A stretch of 8,263 nucleotides of DNA from contig WTAW01000386.1 of the NCBI GenBank assembly GCA_013139435.1, positions 1 to 8,263 of the forward strand. Reading direction: 5' to 3'. The notes under the pieces are model-generated. The model searched no databases. It worked only from the letters and a program-made list of their open reading frames with translations, and was not told where the DNA came from. The DNA comes from Candidatus Aminicenantota bacterium (GTDB lineage Bacteria > Acidobacteriota > Aminicenantia > Aminicenantales > Aminicenantaceae). Below, piece by piece: positions 6,280 through 8,263 of this stretch. Numbering within the stretch: the stretch's first letter is position 1; every line of letters begins with the position of its first letter. The translations under genes and the position numbers were made by a program.

Positions 6280-8197
6280 TCCATTTCTCCAAAACACGTC
6301 GGGATTCTTTTTTTAGCTTTCTATTCCAAAAACCCCGCCGTTTGCTGAATTCTTCAAGGAATAACTTAGCTTCACTCAAATCTTTATCCTCAATAATCTT
6401 AATGTGTTCCAGCAGGCGTTTGTTTCTGATGCCGTAAGGAGAGGGGATCCGGAAGAGAGAGTCAAAAGCTAGCCGCTTAGTCCGTTGGTCTCTCATGAGA
6501 AGGATCAAAGCTTCTGCTTTGAGCGCGGGCTCTTTGCTTTTCAGAATGGGAAAAAGAAATTTTTCGTCGCTTTCGGTGAGCTTATACATGGCTCGCAGCA
6601 CTCGATATTTTGTGGCAGCACTCCCCGAAGGAAAAATATTCTTAAGGGTGATCAGCGATATGGGGGTATCGATCTCCTGTAGGTTTTTAATCATTTTCTC
6701 AAGAAATTTGGTGTCTGATGATTTCTGATCGAGGTTCAGGTTGAAGTAGAATAAGTATTCTTTAAAAAACTTGAAGAACGCCTTCAAGATATAGCGAGAG
6801 ATCCTGCCGTCCGTAAAGATCCGCTCCAGGTATGTGTTGACGTCCAGAGTGCTTTCCTTCAAGTTATCGATAAAATAGTCGAACTCAAGCAAAATCTCGC
6901 CTTCAAGAATAGAATGTTCTACATATCCCACCATCTTTGAGATGTACAACTTAATTTTAGGATTCGAGAGAATTTTTTCATCTTTTTCATCCAGAACTTC
7001 AAAGACATATTTAACGTATTCCAGGTCTTTCTGTTCTTTGACGGTCTCCCATTCACCGAAGATCTTTTCCATGGTGTCTGTGATGTCTTCCGGAGTTGTT
7101 TCTTTTTTCAGAAGGTTGAGGAGAATATAACGATAGTTTTTTTGGAGAAGCGTATGGTCGAAGGTAAGTTTCGTCTCATAAGATATGTCTTTTAAGAAAG
7201 AAGTAAGGGTTTGTCTGTATATTTCCGGCATCACAGTGCCTGAGGTACCCGAAAGCAGCTCTTTGATCTTTTCTTCGGCATGGGGGTCTTCCCTTAAAGA
7301 GTCATCCTCCTGAAAGATTTCCGAGAGAGATGAGGCCACTTTTTTATGCTTGTCTTTTTCGATCAGTTTAGAAAATATGCTGAAGCTCAGAGAATCAAAG
7401 TTGTCATCAAAGATGAGCTCATCCCAAAGCGAAGTTGCGAGGTCTTCCTCTTTAAGGTCTGTGATAATGGCCTTGATATTTTTAAGCTTTTCTTCGTCCT
7501 TGATGTCCTCTTTTTTCTTGACAACGATTTTAACCAGGCTTTTGGCACATTTGCGGTAATTTTTTTCTTCGTTTATCTTGAGATAATCGAAGAAGCGTAT
7601 AAAATTTTCGCTAAATTCTTTGTCTTCAAGGAATTCTCCGGGCTCGAAATCTTTGATGACTTTTTCGAAGCTGTCTGCCACTTCCATCAATTTTTCTTTG
7701 TCTTCCTGCTCGACAGCTTCTTGGAGGAGGTAAGACCAGACATCCTTCACCTCTTCTCCCTCACCCTTCAGAAGTTGGGAGTAATCAAGCTCTTCAACCG
7801 TGATATGAGAGATGTTTTGGTCTTGAAGTATGACCTCGATTCCCCCTTTTTTGAAAATATCTTTTGGGGTTAGAGAAAGGTGAGACATGAACACCATCAA
7901 TTCTGGTAAAGTAACGCCCCTGCTAACCTTGATTTTTTTAACCTTTCGAAAGTGGAATGTCCGTCCCAGCTCTTTGTACATCTTCTCTTCATCCCAAAAT
8001 TTATCCTCGACAAGCAGGGCATGGGGAGAAAATCCGATCTCTATTGGACTCATGTATTCAAAAAGGGCATCGATTTTTTCTTTAACCTCGGTGACCGTTT
8101 TTTGGAATGCGGGGTGATCCTGGTTATACATAGCTGCATTTTTTAGAGAGACCTTCATGGTCATGAAGAGTTCATGAAGAACATTTTCCTTACTCAT
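6263..8197 (-). CDS. Large helical protein with HEAT-like C-terminus and an HD-GYP-partner N-terminal domain
   Basis: This 644-residue protein is not one I can name. Residues 1 to about 140 align by eye with the N-terminus of the downstream HD-GYP protein. Shared landmarks are MYNQDHPAF (23-31), LLVEDKFW (61-68), a hydrophobic helix-strand run at 77-91 and LPELMVFMSHL (97-107). The rest is highly charged and almost entirely helical in character. Residues about 520-600 (from KNIFPSG through ATKYRVLRAM to EALILLMRD) look like HEAT or ARM-type repeats, and the very end is basic (RRGFWNRKLKK). No signal peptide, membrane helix or catalytic motif is visible. A scaffold or protein-interaction role feeding the HD-GYP enzyme is an inference from the shared domain and the overlapping genes. 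The ATG at 8197 has AGGA four bases upstream and overlaps the preceding stop. Confidence 0.88.
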   Translation of the reverse strand: MSKENVLHELFMTMKVSLKNAAMYNQDHPAFQKTVTEVKEKIDALFEYMSPIEIGFSPHALLVEDKFWDEEKMYKELGRTFHFRKVKKIKVSRGVTLPELMVFMSHLSLTPKDIFKKGGIEVILQDQNISHITVEELDYSQLLKGEGEEVKDVWSYLLQEAVEQEDKEKLMEVADSFEKVIKDFEPGEFLEDKEFSENFIRFFDYLKINEEKNYRKCAKSLVKIVVKKKEDIKDEEKLKNIKAIITDLKEEDLATSLWDELIFDDNFDSLSFSIFSKLIEKDKHKKVASSLSEIFQEDDSLREDPHAEEKIKELLSGTSGTVMPEIYRQTLTSFLKDISYETKLTFDHTLLQKNYRYILLNLLKKETTPEDITDTMEKIFGEWETVKEQKDLEYVKYVFEVLDEKDEKILSNPKIKLYISKMVGYVEHSILEGEILLEFDYFIDNLKESTLDVNTYLERIFTDGRISRYILKAFFKFFKEYLFYFNLNLDQKSSDTKFLEKMIKNLQEIDTPISLITLKNIFPSGSAATKYRVLRAMYKLTESDEKFLFPILKSKEPALKAEALILLMRDQRTKRLAFDSLFRIPSPYGIRNKRLLEHIKIIEDKDLSEAKLFLEEFSKRRGFWNRKLKKESRRVLEKWNAEQN

Positions 8198-8263
8198 TAT
8201 TCCTGTCTTCCATTACCTGAATGACTTGCTTCTCCGTCTTTTCCAATTTCGCGAGTCTATAGA
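8190..8263 (-). CDS. C-terminal tail of an unidentified upstream gene (partial)
   Basis: One minus-strand frame is open from the window edge to a TAA at 8192-8190. It encodes 23 residues beginning YRLAKLEKTEKQVIQ and ending EDRNNE, a charged, helix-forming tail such as the end of a coiled coil. The stop overlaps the ATG of the 644-residue gene by 8 bases (ATGAGTAA), the same arrangement as between the other genes in this block, which is the main reason to believe it. Of the other two frames, one is closed by a TAG at the window edge and the other by a TAA at about the 17th codon. No function can be assigned from so short a piece. Confidence 0.55.
   Translation of the reverse strand, partial: YRLAKLEKTEKQVIQVMEDRNNE

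Noticed and set aside
7346..7873. Plus-strand frame of 175 residues rich in Phe and Leu
   Set aside because: It is the antisense of the acidic, Lys/Glu-rich part of the 644-residue gene. Glu and Lys codons read backwards give Phe and Leu, so the hydrophobic look is an artefact.

Overview
This looks like a chromosomal window from a bacterium of moderate GC content. All protein-coding genes that I can support lie on the minus strand, so the sequence reads biologically from the right edge to the left. The lipoprotein-type signal on the RidA protein, the HD-GYP regulator and the HEAT-like partner fit a diderm, Acidobacteriota/Aminicenantes-like or deltaproteobacterial-like lineage. That placement is an impression, since the window holds no phylogenetic marker. 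I see no transposase, integrase, phage gene, CRISPR array, tRNA or rRNA.

Right block (8263 to 4927): a signalling operon. The tail of an unidentified gene overlaps the start of a 644-residue protein, which begins with a roughly 140-residue domain and continues as a long helical, HEAT-like protein. That gene overlaps an HD-GYP gene (cyclic-di-GMP phosphodiesterase family) with its metal ligands intact. The HD-GYP protein starts with what appears to be the same N-terminal domain, so the two are probably parts of one signalling module.

Middle block (4926 to 4266): a 56-residue, seven-cysteine putative metal-binding protein, then a 314-base non-coding stretch. The stretch contains a degenerate direct repeat, a candidate promoter and a striking 106-base nested inverted repeat just upstream of ridA. 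The inverted repeat could be a MITE-like element, a structured mRNA leader, or both.

Left block (4265 to 1): a probable small-molecule catabolism cluster. It holds ridA (imine/enamine deaminase), an FmdB-family zinc-ribbon gene, and hyuA-hyuB encoding the two subunits of an ATP-dependent hydantoinase/5-oxoprolinase-type enzyme; hyuB runs off the left edge. The ridA gene has two in-frame starts, each with its own strong Shine-Dalgarno sequence. The longer form adds a lipoprotein/Tat-like signal, which suggests one cytosolic and one exported form. hyuA lacks a usable ribosome binding site but sits almost directly behind a good promoter, which suggests a leaderless message.

The most interesting points are the dual-start RidA, the nested inverted repeat, the shared domain in the HEAT/HD-GYP pair, and the small Cys-rich protein. 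I do not see clear proof of an entirely new defence or mobile system.
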